Both the position numbers and the translations under genes were made by a program. This document shows positions 18,176 to 26,689 of a stretch of 64,000 bases of DNA, piece after piece. The number at the start of each line of letters is the position of its first letter. Position 1 is the stretch's first letter. The notes beneath the pieces are model-generated. The model ran no database searches and was not told the origin of the DNA. It saw only the letters and a list, made by a program, of their open reading frames with translations. The DNA is taken from NCBI GenBank assembly GCA_016703535.1, contig JADJBV010000002.1:1302001-1366000 (forward strand), in the 5' to 3' direction. This DNA is from Deltaproteobacteria bacterium (GTDB taxonomy: Bacteria > Myxococcota > Kuafuiibacteriia > Kuafuiibacteriales > Kuafuiibacteriaceae).

Positions 18176-19723
18176 TCAGAAGCGAGCCCGAACCCTGGCG
18201 GCGCCTGGCCCGCGTAGCCGTCCGGTGGCCGGATCGACCGGGAGTGGGGCGACGAAGGCGGGGGCGCGACGGCTCTTCCCTTGAAGCGTGGCCAAACGAA
18301 CGCGTAAGGCGCGGAACTGTGGCCCTTCGATCCCACTCCCCGCAGCAAGATCCAAGTAGCCGCCTCGGGCCGCCGCCTCCCACTGGGCCTCGGCCCGGGC
18401 GCCGTCGCCGGATCGGTCGTAGAGCCGGGCCAAGGCGTAACGAGCTTCGCCGCGGGCGCGCCAGAGCTGGGGATCCGCCGCCAACACGGCCTCCAACTCG
18501 GCCTCGATGGCGCCGGTGGCTCCCTTCTTCTCCGCGAGCCGGGCCCGGAGCAGGTGGGCCTGGGCCTCCAGCTCCGGAGGACCCGAACAACGCTCCAACG
18601 TCAACTCCGCTTCATCGGGGCGATCGGCGGCCTCCAGGCCTTCGGCCATCGCCAACAACAGCTCGGGATCTTCGGGCGAAAGGCGCAGGGCCCGTTCGGT
18701 CAACTCCAGGCCTTCCTCCACCTCACCCATCCGGATCGCGACCTCCCCCAAGCGGCGCAAGATCCCTGGCTGACGGCGGGCGGCCCGGTGAGCCGATTGC
18801 AAGGTAACTTGCGCTTCGGGCCACTGGCCTTGGGCTAGTTGGGCGTCGGCCAACAACTCTCGCCACCAAAACGTGCCGGGCTCGGCCTCCACCTGGGCCG
18901 TCAACGCCGCGATCAAGGCCGGCGCGGCCTCGTGGAGGTACACCGCCGCCAGTTGGGCCCCGGGATCGGACTTGTCGGCCCGTTGCAGCGCTTGGCGGGC
19001 CATCGTCTTTTCGCCTCGCCAGGCCGCCAGCAGCGCCAGCTCGCCGTGCGGTTCACTCCAGCGGGGATCGGCCCGTTGGGCGGCCCGACAATGGACCTCG
19101 GCCTCCTCCAACCCTTCCTCCCGCCGAAGGGCCGGCGCCCGAAAACCCAGGGCCTGGCGCTCCATTCGCCGCTCACAGGCCGCCAAGTGGAGCAGCGCCC
19201 GCTCCCGTTGAGGGGTCAAGGGGGCACCAACCCCAGTCGGGAGACCAGGCGCGGCGGCGGGCAACAACTCGGAGAGTCGCTCGGGCAAGTGGGCCCACAA
19301 CGCGCCCAGGCCGCTGCCGTCCACGGTCAAAGAACGGGCCTCGATCTCCAGGACCGCGGTGCGGGTCAGGATCAAACTCAATCCTTCGGGTCCGTGTTCG
19401 AGCCGCCCCGAGATCACCCAATCGGCGCCCAGACGTTCTCCGAGGGCCCGGGCCCGGGCTTCGGGCGCGAAGTTGGCGAGGTTCGTTCGGAGCCGCTCTT
19501 CCACCGGCGGTAGCTGCTGGCGATGAAAGACCTGCACCTCACCCGAGTTGTGCAGCAAGCGGCGCACTTGACGGGCCAGGGCGCCGCCCCGATCGAGATC
19601 ACCCAAGGTGTCGCCCTCGAAGGGCAAGACCAACACGGTGGGGGGAGGGCTGCCGTGGGGCCCGTCGATCTCGGCGTTGGGCGCGGCCCAACTCAGCAGC
19701 CCGATCCACACCACCAGGCCCAT
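18176..19723 (-). CDS. Secreted or periplasmic TPR-repeat protein
   Basis: 515 residues from ATG 19723, which starts a short signal peptide (GLVVWIGLLSWAAP). Residues about 30-150 (PPTVLVLPFEGD, LGADWVISGRLE) resemble the N-terminal domain of adenylate-cyclase/TolB-like proteins that precede TPR arrays in myxobacteria. The rest is helical repeats with the TPR spacing (for example VEEGLELTERALRLSPEDPE, then LLLAMAEGLEAADRPDEAEL). It is upstream of the FHA activator on the same strand and could deliver an envelope signal to it, though nothing in the sequence proves that. Confidence 0.8.
   Translation of the reverse strand: MGLVVWIGLLSWAAPNAEIDGPHGSPPPTVLVLPFEGDTLGDLDRGGALARQVRRLLHNSGEVQVFHRQQLPPVEERLRTNLANFAPEARARALGERLGADWVISGRLEHGPEGLSLILTRTAVLEIEARSLTVDGSGLGALWAHLPERLSELLPAAAPGLPTGVGAPLTPQRERALLHLAACERRMERQALGFRAPALRREEGLEEAEVHCRAAQRADPRWSEPHGELALLAAWRGEKTMARQALQRADKSDPGAQLAAVYLHEAAPALIAALTAQVEAEPGTFWWRELLADAQLAQGQWPEAQVTLQSAHRAARRQPGILRRLGEVAIRMGEVEEGLELTERALRLSPEDPELLLAMAEGLEAADRPDEAELTLERCSGPPELEAQAHLLRARLAEKKGATGAIEAELEAVLAADPQLWRARGEARYALARLYDRSGDGARAEAQWEAAARGGYLDLAAGSGIEGPQFRALRVRLATLQGKSRRAPAFVAPLPVDPATGRLRGPGAARVRARF
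18799..18812. repeat. GCAAG-N4-CTTGC palindrome (perfect arms)
   Basis: GCAAGGTAACTTGC inside the TPR gene. It is one of six perfect copies of this 14-base inverted repeat in the window (others at 21716, 28477, 37199, 43981 and 45932). Confidence 0.5.
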
Positions 19724-19823
19724 TCGGGTGAATCTACTCGAACCGCTGCAGGTCACCCAGGGGGGCGGGACCGCTCTTCCCCCACTTCTCTTCTGGGCCC
19801 GAGCCCCCCAAGATCCAAGATCG

Positions 19824-20471
19824 ATGGGGATCCCCGTCCTATTGGCCACCTTGGCACCCCTTTGGTGGGGCGCCGTCCCCGGAGAGTGCCGGCACAACTC
19901 GGCCCTGGAGCAGGCCCGGGTGGCCATCGAGGGGTCCCGGCCCCAAGCCGCCTTGGCCGACATCCACCAAGCCCACATGCGACGTGGCAACTGCCGCCGC
20001 CAGCTGCTCGAAAATTACCGACTCAAGGCGATGATCGAGTCCCTGCTCGGCGATCAGGAGCGCTGCCGGAAGGCCTTCGAGGTCTTGTTGACGCTGGAGC
20101 CTCGCTTTCAGCTGCCGCCGGTGAGCCAGGAGAGCCTCAAAGGTTGTTTGGCCAAGGCCGCCGAGTCACCTTCGGAGCGGCGGCGCCTTCTGGTGGCCCT
20201 GGGGCGGCCCCAGCGGAGCAAAGATCAGCTGCGGCTCCCGCTGACCCTGACCGATCCTCAGAACCTCGCCGATCACCTCCGCGTGTTTGTCCGCGTGAAG
20301 GGCCAACCCCGTTGGGTCTCGGCCGACTTCGAGCCGACCGAGTTGGATCAGGTCTCGATGCCCCTCTTCGCCGCGCCCGGCCCGGTCGAGGTGATCGTCC
20401 ATATCCTCGATCCCTGGGACGGGGTCCTCTTCGAGTTGGGCACCGCCGAAGCGCCCCTCCCGGTTCGGTAA
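19824..20471 (+). CDS. Hypothetical exported protein
   Basis: 215 residues from ATG 19824. The N-terminus looks like a signal peptide (GIPVLLATLAPLWWGAVPGE). The body has a short TPR-like helical part to about residue 100 (QARVAIEGSRPQAALADIHQ, LLGDQERCRKAFEVLLTLEP) and a C-terminal beta-rich part of about 90 residues. Similar pairs (short TPR plus beta domain) occur in deltaproteobacterial envelope proteins of unknown role. It is divergent from the TPR gene across 100 bases and followed at 78 bases by the pyruvate-kinase-like gene. Confidence 0.7.
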   Translation: MGIPVLLATLAPLWWGAVPGECRHNSALEQARVAIEGSRPQAALADIHQAHMRRGNCRRQLLENYRLKAMIESLLGDQERCRKAFEVLLTLEPRFQLPPVSQESLKGCLAKAAESPSERRRLLVALGRPQRSKDQLRLPLTLTDPQNLADHLRVFVRVKGQPRWVSADFEPTELDQVSMPLFAAPGPVEVIVHILDPWDGVLFELGTAEAPLPVR

Positions 20472-20549
20472 CGTCGGGTCGAGCGGCGCCGTGGGTGCCA
20501 TCAAGACGTTGCTTGTCCAAGGGCCCTGCGCCACCGGATCCTCACCGAC

Positions 20550-22382
20550 ATGTCACCAGTCCTTGGGGAACCCATCGCCGTGCGCCTGGCCGCTCTGCAA
20601 GTTAGGTTGCACGAGCTGCGAGCGGCGTTGAAGCGGGCCGAAGGTGACGCCCAGGCAGAGCTCGATCGCATGAGCCCCGAGGCCCGGCCCAGCGGCCAAA
20701 ACCTGGTCCACTACTACGCGCTTCGCCGGCAAGAACTTCGCCCACTGCAAGCGGAGTTGCAGGCCTTGGGTTTGTCTTCCTTGGGGCGAAGTGAGGCCCA
20801 CGTCCTCCGGAGCCTGCAAGCGGTGGGGGTGTTGGTCGATGCGCTCCTGGACCACCAACTCCCCGCGCTGCCGCCGGAGTTGTCCGGTCAGCCCGGACCC
20901 TCCGAGGCCCTCGAGGTTCGTTCGCTCCGCACCCTGGGGCCCCGCGGTCACGGCCGCAACACCCGGATCATGGTGACCATGCCCAGCGAATTGGCCCGGG
21001 ATCCCGGGTTGGCCGAACGTTATTTGCGGGCCGGGATGCAGCTGGCGCGGATCAACACCGCCCACGATCGACCCGCCGACTGGCAGCAGATGATCCGTCA
21101 CCTCCGCCTCGCCGCGGCCCAGCTCGATCGACCGCTGAAGGTCGTCGTCGATCTGGCGGGACCCAAGATCCGCACCGGGCCTTTGCTCCAGCGTGAACCG
21201 GTCCTGAAGTTGCGGGTCGCCAAAGACGAGCTGGGCCGCCCTTTGGATCCCGTCCGGGCCTGGTTGGTGCGTTCCCTGGGGGTCCCCAAGGATGGGCGCC
21301 CGGAGATCCCGGTGGACGTGGCCCTTTTGCAGGCCCTTAGCCCCGGCAACGAAGTCCACCTGCGAGATGCGAGAGGCCGACGCCGAACGCTCCGGGTGCT
21401 GGCGGTCGAGGTGGATCGGGCCCTGGTCGCCTTCGACCGCACCACCTACTTGGTGCCGGGGCTCGCGCTGACGAGGGCCGGCGGGCCGAAGGACCACCTC
21501 AAGTTGACCGGCGTGATCGGGGACCTGCCGGTGCGTTCGGGTTCTTTGGCGGTCACGGTCGGCGAGTCGTTTTTGCTGCGCCGGGACGCCGAGGTCCCCC
21601 GGGGATCTTCCGGGGAGATCGGCTGTCTGGCGGGGGCCGCCCTGGCCGGCGTCAAGGTGGGCCACCCCATCGCCTTTGACGACGGGAAGATCGAGGGGAT
21701 CGTCGAGGAGGTGCTGCAAGTTGGCTTGCGGATCCGAGTCTTGAGTGCCCCGCCCGGAGCGACCTTGGGGCCCGAAAAGGGGATCAACCTCCCGCAGTCG
21801 CCCATCGATCTGCCCTGCCTTTCGTCGGCCGATCTCGAGGCGTTGGATTTTGCCGTCGAACACGCGGATCTGGTCAGCCTTTCTTTTGTGCGCACTCCCC
21901 AGGACGTGGGCGTTTTGTTGAGCGAGTTGGCCCTCCGCGGCGCCGGCGAAAAGTTGGGCGTGATCCTGAAGATCGAGACCCGGTCCGGCTTCGAAAACGT
22001 CGGACCGATCTTGCTCGAGGGGTTACGGCACGATCGAGTGGCCTTGATGATCGCTCGGGGTGATTTGGCGGTCGAGTGTGGCTTCGATCGGCTGGCCGAA
22101 GTTCAAGAAGAGTTGTTGTGGGTTAGCGAGGCGGCCCACGTCCCGGTGATCTGGGCGACCCAGGTCTTGGAGTCCTTGGCCAAAACCGGGCGGGCCTCCC
22201 GGGCCGAGATCACCGACGCCGCCATGTCGGAGCGGGCCGAGTGTGTGATGCTCAACAAGGGTCCTTACCTGGAGGCCGCCATCGCCGCCTTGGCCAACAT
22301 CTTGGTGCGGATGGAGGCCCACCAGCACAAAAAGACCCCGCTGCTTCGGCCGCTGCGGATCGCGGGTGCTCAGGGATCGTAG
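20550..22382 (+). CDS. Pyruvate kinase-like protein with N-terminal extension and no C-terminal allosteric domain
   Basis: 610 residues. From about residue 138 the pyruvate kinase barrel can be followed: RIMVTMPSELA, MQLARINTAHD, VVVDLAGPKIRTG, an inserted B-like domain, FDDGKIEG, LSFVRTPQDV, LKIETRSGFENV (catalytic Lys and Glu), MIARGDLAVECG (metal site), ATQVLESL and NKGPYLEAA. Two changes from the usual text are GDLAVE for GDLGVE and TQVLES for TQMLES. The first 135 residues are a coiled-coil-rich extension without known homology. The C-terminal regulatory domain (about 110 residues in classical enzymes) is missing. It may therefore be an unregulated pyruvate kinase or a paralogue with a different phosphoryl acceptor. 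Its 3' end overlaps the next convergent gene by 13 bases. Confidence 0.85.
   Translation: MSPVLGEPIAVRLAALQVRLHELRAALKRAEGDAQAELDRMSPEARPSGQNLVHYYALRRQELRPLQAELQALGLSSLGRSEAHVLRSLQAVGVLVDALLDHQLPALPPELSGQPGPSEALEVRSLRTLGPRGHGRNTRIMVTMPSELARDPGLAERYLRAGMQLARINTAHDRPADWQQMIRHLRLAAAQLDRPLKVVVDLAGPKIRTGPLLQREPVLKLRVAKDELGRPLDPVRAWLVRSLGVPKDGRPEIPVDVALLQALSPGNEVHLRDARGRRRTLRVLAVEVDRALVAFDRTTYLVPGLALTRAGGPKDHLKLTGVIGDLPVRSGSLAVTVGESFLLRRDAEVPRGSSGEIGCLAGAALAGVKVGHPIAFDDGKIEGIVEEVLQVGLRIRVLSAPPGATLGPEKGINLPQSPIDLPCLSSADLEALDFAVEHADLVSLSFVRTPQDVGVLLSELALRGAGEKLGVILKIETRSGFENVGPILLEGLRHDRVALMIARGDLAVECGFDRLAEVQEELLWVSEAAHVPVIWATQVLESLAKTGRASRAEITDAAMSERAECVMLNKGPYLEAAIAALANILVRMEAHQHKKTPLLRPLRIAGAQGS
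21716..21729. repeat. GCAAGTTGGCTTGC palindrome
   Basis: Inside the pyruvate-kinase-like gene. The identical 14-mer occurs at 37199 and 45932. Confidence 0.55.
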
Positions 22383-23242
22383 CGGAGCTCGACCCACTCG
22401 AAGCGAAACTGGCCGGTGCCAGTGCGATCGGACCAAGCGACGATCCGGGGCGTGGGGTGAGGCGGCAGCCCGGGGCTGGTTCCGGGGACCGGATCGATCA
22501 CCGGCTGGAAGTCACCGGCTCCGGGGCCCGTACGTTGGTATCCTCCACCCACTTGGCCCACCGGTGTCGGACCATCCATGACCTGGCCGGCGCCGTCCTC
22601 CAGCTGGAAGGACTCGCCCCCGTTGATGATCGGCGCGCCGACGCTGGTGGCCCCGGTGGAGATCACCTGAACCGCGCTCGGCAGCGGTCCGACCGCGACC
22701 TCCAGCTCGTTGCGCTCTGCGGAACGCACCAACACCAAGGACTCGCCGGCGCCCAACGAGGTGCCGGCCGGGATTAAAAAGCGCTGGTCGTCGGGTTGCT
22801 CCAAGTTCACCAGGCTCAGGCCGTCGAACACAAACTGCGGCGCCGGCGTTCCCGAGTCCAAAATGCCTGAATCCAAAATGCCCGCGTCGAAAGGTCCTGA
22901 GTCCGGCGATGTCTGGCCGAGATCCTTCGTGCCGGCGTCGGCGGGGAGCGCAAGGTCACCGCCCTCCACGTCGGCAGCGGTCGCGTCTGGGATGGATCCG
23001 TCGAGCGGGAGTTCCGCGTCCGGTGCACCCGAGGCGTCCGCGAACGAACCAACGTCGGGTGCATCAAGCGGCACCTCGCAGATCCCGGCGACACAACGTT
23101 CCCCTTCACCGCAGTCGACCATCGACTCACAAAGTGTCCGGCCCAGCGGCGAAGGGCGCGGGATCGGATCGGAAGGGCCACTCGGGAGAGGGGTGGCGAC
23201 CCCACACCCCCAAAAGAGCACTCCGAGCAGCCACCCGCCTCG
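22370..23242 (-). CDS. Lipoprotein with acidic linker and lamin-tail-like domain
   Basis: 290 residues if it begins at GTG 23242, which gives a short hydrophobic signal ending WGC (Cys14); a TTG at 23320 would add 26 residues. A Cys pair motif (TLCESMVDCGEGERCVAGIC) precedes an Asp/Ala/Gly linker of about 80 residues that includes a duplicated GILDS unit. The C-terminal 150 residues (FVFDGLSLVNLEQPDDQRF, LGAGESLVLVRS, ESFQLEDGAGQVMDG) resemble a lamin-tail (LTD) beta sandwich, often found in secreted nucleases and adhesins. No active site is seen. It is divergent from another LTD lipoprotein 203 bases away. Confidence 0.7.
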   Translation of the reverse strand, partial: RGGWLLGVLFWGCGVATPLPSGPSDPIPRPSPLGRTLCESMVDCGEGERCVAGICEVPLDAPDVGSFADASGAPDAELPLDGSIPDATAADVEGGDLALPADAGTKDLGQTSPDSGPFDAGILDSGILDSGTPAPQFVFDGLSLVNLEQPDDQRFLIPAGTSLGAGESLVLVRSAERNELEVAVGPLPSAVQVISTGATSVGAPIINGGESFQLEDGAGQVMDGPTPVGQVGGGYQRTGPGAGDFQPVIDPVPGTSPGLPPHPTPRIVAWSDRTGTGQFRFEWVELRYDP

Positions 23243-23445
23243 CACGGACGCCAGCGTGTGGCGCCGCGTCGTGGCCAGGCAAACGACGAGATGGTGACTT
23301 TCGCAGGACCCTGGATCCAACGACCCTACCTTCGGCGTGGAGACGACGCGTCTCGATCATGGCGCTCGGGTGAACTTGCGGCGCTGCCCCGTGGGTTTCG
23401 TTGCCTTCGAGAAGGGATCGGAGCGGAGTGGGCGCGAGGTTGGCC

Positions 23446-23922
23446 ATGAAGATCACCTTCGCTCCTTCCTTGCTGCTCCTCTTCGCCTGTGAGCCCACCT
23501 TCGAGTTCACACCGGCTGAACCGACCGGTGCCTACGACGGGCTGGTGATCAACGAGGTCGCCGCGGCTGGCCGACCCCACGACTGGTTCGAGCTTTACAA
23601 CCGCTCCGACCGGCCCATTTCGCTCGACGGCCTCAGCTACTCCGACCATCCCCAGGATCCGCGGCGTCGAGCCCAGTTGGGCCCCGGGGTGTTGGCGCCC
23701 GGTGCCCACCTGTTGATCGAGCTCCCCAGCGGCGGCTTCCGCTTGGGCGCGGGAGAGGTGTTGGCCGTGTTCGGGCCCGACGGCACCCGCATCGATGTCC
23801 TGGACTGGAGTGAAGGAGACGCGCCGGTGGGCCGCAGCTACGCGCGCCAACGAGACGGCAGCGAGGAGTTGGTCTCTCGGGCCACCCCGACGCCGGGAGC
23901 GCCCAACGGGGTCAGCCCTTGA
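23446..23922 (+). CDS. Small lamin-tail domain lipoprotein
   Basis: 158 residues. ATG 23446 has GAGG 6 bases upstream and starts a signal with lipobox LFAC (Cys15). The rest is one lamin-tail domain: LVINEVAAAGRPHDWFELYNRSDRPISLDGL, then LAPGAHLLIELP, LGAGEVLAVFGPDG and RIDVLDWSEGDAPVGRSYAR (written here in pieces). This matches LTD closely. It is likely an envelope-bound binding module. The last 11 bases overlap the convergent atpG 3' end. Confidence 0.8.
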   Translation: MKITFAPSLLLLFACEPTFEFTPAEPTGAYDGLVINEVAAAGRPHDWFELYNRSDRPISLDGLSYSDHPQDPRRRAQLGPGVLAPGAHLLIELPSGGFRLGAGEVLAVFGPDGTRIDVLDWSEGDAPVGRSYARQRDGSEELVSRATPTPGAPNGVSP

Positions 23923-24907
23923 GGGACTCGGCGCCGGAGACGATCTCCATCAGCTCGGTGGTGATGCTGGCCTGACGCACGCGGTTGGCCTTGATGGTCA
24001 ACTTGCCGAACAGCTCCTTGGCGTTGCGGGAGGCCGCGTCCATGGCGCTCATTTGGGCGCCGTAGAGGGCCGCGTTCGACTCGAGGAGCGCGCGCCAGAT
24101 CTGAATGGCCAAGTGTTGAGGCAAGAGGGCCTCCAACACTTCTTGGCGGCTGGGCTCGAAGAGGTGTTCGTAGCCGTAGGCCTCTTGTTCGCTCGCGGTC
24201 TGAGGTTGCCACCCGCTCTTTTGGGTGGGCATCACCAGCGGGCGCACCGCACCTTGGGAAGCCTCGGCGTTGCCGGAGATGGCCGCCAGCTCGCCGATCT
24301 TGGCCTGCCGCTCCATCCAGTCTTCGATGGGCTGGATGGGCAACAGCTGCATGATGGTCTGGTTCTGGGAGATGGCGCTCTTGAACTCGTTGTAGAGCAG
24401 GTACACCGCGTCCAGCTCTCCGGACTTGAAGCGGGCCGCCAGGTCGTTGGCGATCTCCACCGCCCGTTCGAACTCCAGCTGCTCCCAGACGTTCTCCCAG
24501 CTCTGCTGGATCGAGATGCCCTTGCGGCGGAAGTGATCCCGAGCCTTGCGTCCGATGGTGGAGACCTGGAGCTCTTCGAGGTGCGGCCGGTTTTCGGCGA
24601 TGAAACGTTCGGCGCTGCGCAGGATGGTGCTGTTGAAGCCACCGCAGAGGCCGCGGTTGGAGGTCATCACCACCAGCTGGACCTTCCGGGGCGGGCGCAC
24701 CGCCAGCAGCGGGTGGCTCTCGACCTCGGCCCGGGACACCACGTGCCCCAAGACCTCTTGCATGCGCAGGGCGTAAGGACGGGCCTGAAGGATCGCCTGT
24801 TGGGCGCGACGCAGCTTGGAGGCCGCGATCATCTTCATGGCCTTGGTGATCTTCTGGGTGTTGTTGACCGCTTTGAGCCGCTTACGGAGGTCGCGCAGGG
24901 TCGCCAT
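23912..24907 (-). CDS. atpG: F1F0 ATP synthase gamma subunit
   Basis: 331 residues; the central rotor shaft of the F1 sector in the cytoplasm. The N-terminal helix (MATLRDLRKRLKAVNNTQKI, then TKAMKMIAASKLRRAQ), the conserved MTSNRGLCGGFN and the C-terminal ASRNAKEL/NRVRQASITTELMEIVSGAESL helix are all present. It is about 40 residues longer than most gamma subunits because of an insertion at about 195-250, where the text is Gln/Glu/Pro-rich. No other ATP synthase gene lies beside it: neighbours are an LTD lipoprotein and a TSUP permease. The atp genes are therefore split in this genome or this is a second copy. Confidence 0.95.
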   Translation of the reverse strand: MATLRDLRKRLKAVNNTQKITKAMKMIAASKLRRAQQAILQARPYALRMQEVLGHVVSRAEVESHPLLAVRPPRKVQLVVMTSNRGLCGGFNSTILRSAERFIAENRPHLEELQVSTIGRKARDHFRRKGISIQQSWENVWEQLEFERAVEIANDLAARFKSGELDAVYLLYNEFKSAISQNQTIMQLLPIQPIEDWMERQAKIGELAAISGNAEASQGAVRPLVMPTQKSGWQPQTASEQEAYGYEHLFEPSRQEVLEALLPQHLAIQIWRALLESNAALYGAQMSAMDAASRNAKELFGKLTIKANRVRQASITTELMEIVSGAESLKG

Positions 24908-24957
24908 GCCGCGCTCGGTCTAGAAGGCCCGTGGCAGCGGGTCAAGCCCAAGATCTC

Positions 24958-24979
24958 CGAGTTTTCGGCCCAAAACTCG
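24958..24979. other. Perfect 8-base inverted repeat between atpG and the TSUP gene
   Basis: CGAGTTTT, six bases, AAAACTCG. It lies 50 bases upstream of atpG and 35 bases downstream of the TSUP stop, both on the minus strand. It could terminate the TSUP transcript or act as an atpG operator. No T-run follows on either strand, so neither role can be chosen from sequence. Confidence 0.35.
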
Positions 24980-25013
24980 CGGGGTTATACCGGGGTGTCG
25001 GCCACGTCTGGGC

Positions 25014-25721
25014 TCAAGAGGTGAAGGGGCCGGCGAGGGCCAAGCCGCAGGCCAAGATCAGGGCCCCGACCTCGGCCCGCTCGGTGATCGCCTGCGGCAA
25101 CCAGGCCCGGATCCGCAGGCCCAAGAGGTTGCCCAGGCCGATGGTCGCCGCCAAGATCCCGGCCTGGACCACCAACTCCTCGGTGAACAGCCCGGCGCTG
25201 GCGTAGGCCACCATTCGGCCCAGGTGGAGTGAAACCGCGGCGATCGACGCGGTGGCCACGTAGGTTTCGCCCTTCAGGCCCCGGGCCAGGAGCAGGCCAC
25301 CTGCGAGGCCCGCGGCTCCGCCCGAAGTCGCCGCCAAGGCGCCGATCCCCGCTGCGGCGGGGCGCAAGGCGCCGTCAGGGATCTCGGTCTTGATCCAGCC
25401 CAAGGCTCGAAGGAGGGCCAAGGCCACGCCGACGATCATCAAGGTCGACAAGGCCCAGGTCGGCAACCAGGCCGCCACCCACCCTCCAACCAGGCTGCCG
25501 GGCAAGGCCCCTTCGGCGAAGGTTCGGGCGGTTCGTCGGTCGAGGGCCCCCCGGTACAACCAGGCCCGATGCAGGTTGCCCACCAAAAGGGCGGGGGCGG
25601 TCGCGGCCAAGGCATCTTGGGGTGAGGAGAGGGCGCTCAAGGCCAGGACCAACAACACGCCGCCCCCGAGTCCGGCCACGGTGGTCAACAGGCCGGCCAG
25701 CACCCCCAGCAGCGCGATCAT
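25014..25721 (-). CDS. TSUP (TauE/SafE-like) membrane permease
   Basis: 235 residues from ATG 25721; an in-frame ATG at 25781 would run into the shared control region and is less likely. About seven to eight hydrophobic segments with a glycine-rich first repeat (GVLAGLLTTVAGLGGGVLLV) and a matching second repeat (AAAGIGALAATSGGAAGLAGG) fit the duplicated TSUP fold. The family exports or imports sulfite, sulfonates and other small organic anions; the substrate here is unknown. The divergent LysR gene next door is the probable regulator. Confidence 0.85.
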   Translation of the reverse strand: MIALLGVLAGLLTTVAGLGGGVLLVLALSALSSPQDALAATAPALLVGNLHRAWLYRGALDRRTARTFAEGALPGSLVGGWVAAWLPTWALSTLMIVGVALALLRALGWIKTEIPDGALRPAAAGIGALAATSGGAAGLAGGLLLARGLKGETYVATASIAAVSLHLGRMVAYASAGLFTEELVVQAGILAATIGLGNLLGLRIRAWLPQAITERAEVGALILACGLALAGPFTS

Positions 25722-25755
25722 GGGGTGAAGATGGGCCCCGGACTTTGTATTCGTC

Positions 25756-25765
25756 CAATCGATTG
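25756..25765. promoter_or_regulatory. Candidate LysR operator between TSUP and LysR genes
   Basis: CAATCGATTG is a perfect 10-base palindrome in the AT-richer 71-base gap between the divergent TSUP and LysR genes. LysR regulators usually bind such dyads in the divergent intergenic region; the assignment is inferred from position. Confidence 0.4.
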
Positions 25766-25792
25766 TTTTTAGCGTTATCATCAGCTCCGTCT

Positions 25793-26686
25793 ATGGATGA
25801 ACTCCGCCCGTTTTTGTTGGTCGCCGAACACCACACCTTCACCGCCGCCGCCCGTCGGGCCGGTCTCTCCCAGCCGGCCTTGACCGCCGCCATCCAGCGC
25901 CTCGAGCAGCAGCTGGGGGCCCGCTTGTTTCATCGGGGGCGCCACGGCGCCGAGTTGACCACCGCCGGCGCGGCCTTGTTGCCCCGGGCTCAAGCGGCGG
26001 CGGCGGCGCTCCAGGAGGGCGCTCGAGCGGTGCGGCAGATCCTCGGGCTCGAGGGCGGTGAGGTGCGGATCGGCGCGGGTTCGACCGCCTGTGCCCACTA
26101 CCTGCCGGGCCCCGTCGCCGAGTTTCGTCGCCTCCACCCAGGGGTTCGTTTTGTGCTGCGTGATCTCGCGCCGGGGCCAGCCTTGGAGGCCCTCCGGACC
26201 GGGGCCATCGATCTGGCCATCGTCCCCGAAAAAAGCGGCGAACGTTGGGTGGTGGACGAGCTGGTTTTGGTCGGCGCCCCGGGCCTCGATCCCAAAACCG
26301 CGCCCTTCATTTCGGTCCCTCGCGGCACCAGCACCCGCAGCCTGCTGGAGCGCCACTTCCCCGACGCCGACGTGGCGATGGAGTTGGGATCCCTCGAGTC
26401 GGTGCGGGCCTACGTGTTGTTGGGGCTCGGCGTGGCCTTGATCAGCCGGATCATGGTGGCGCCGGAGCTGAAGGCGGGGGTTTTGGTGGAGCACCCGGAT
26501 CGACGGACCCCGGTGCGGCGCACCTTGCGGTTGGTGCATCGGGGCCTGGACCGGCTCGACCCGGCGGTGGCGGCCTTTCGGGCTCAGCTCCTCGGTCCGG
26601 GGCTCAAGACGGCGATGAAGGTTGGAGCCAAACGCCAGGCTGGGGCGCCCGAGCTCACGTCGCGCCGCCGCAGACCAGCGCGGTAA
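25793..26686 (+). CDS. LysR-family transcriptional regulator
   Basis: 297 residues. The N-terminal winged helix-turn-helix is clear: MDELRPFLLVAEHHTFTAAA, then RRAGLSQPALTAAIQRLEQQ and LGARLFHRG. The effector-binding domain follows from about residue 88 (VRIGAGSTACAHYLPGPVAE, IDLAIVPEK, GVALISR). It is divergent from the TSUP permease, which it probably controls in response to the transported anion. Its stop is 3 bases from the stop of the convergent aldo/keto reductase. Confidence 0.92.
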   Translation: MDELRPFLLVAEHHTFTAAARRAGLSQPALTAAIQRLEQQLGARLFHRGRHGAELTTAGAALLPRAQAAAAALQEGARAVRQILGLEGGEVRIGAGSTACAHYLPGPVAEFRRLHPGVRFVLRDLAPGPALEALRTGAIDLAIVPEKSGERWVVDELVLVGAPGLDPKTAPFISVPRGTSTRSLLERHFPDADVAMELGSLESVRAYVLLGLGVALISRIMVAPELKAGVLVEHPDRRTPVRRTLRLVHRGLDRLDPAVAAFRAQLLGPGLKTAMKVGAKRQAGAPELTSRRRRPAR

Positions 26687-26689
26687 TGC

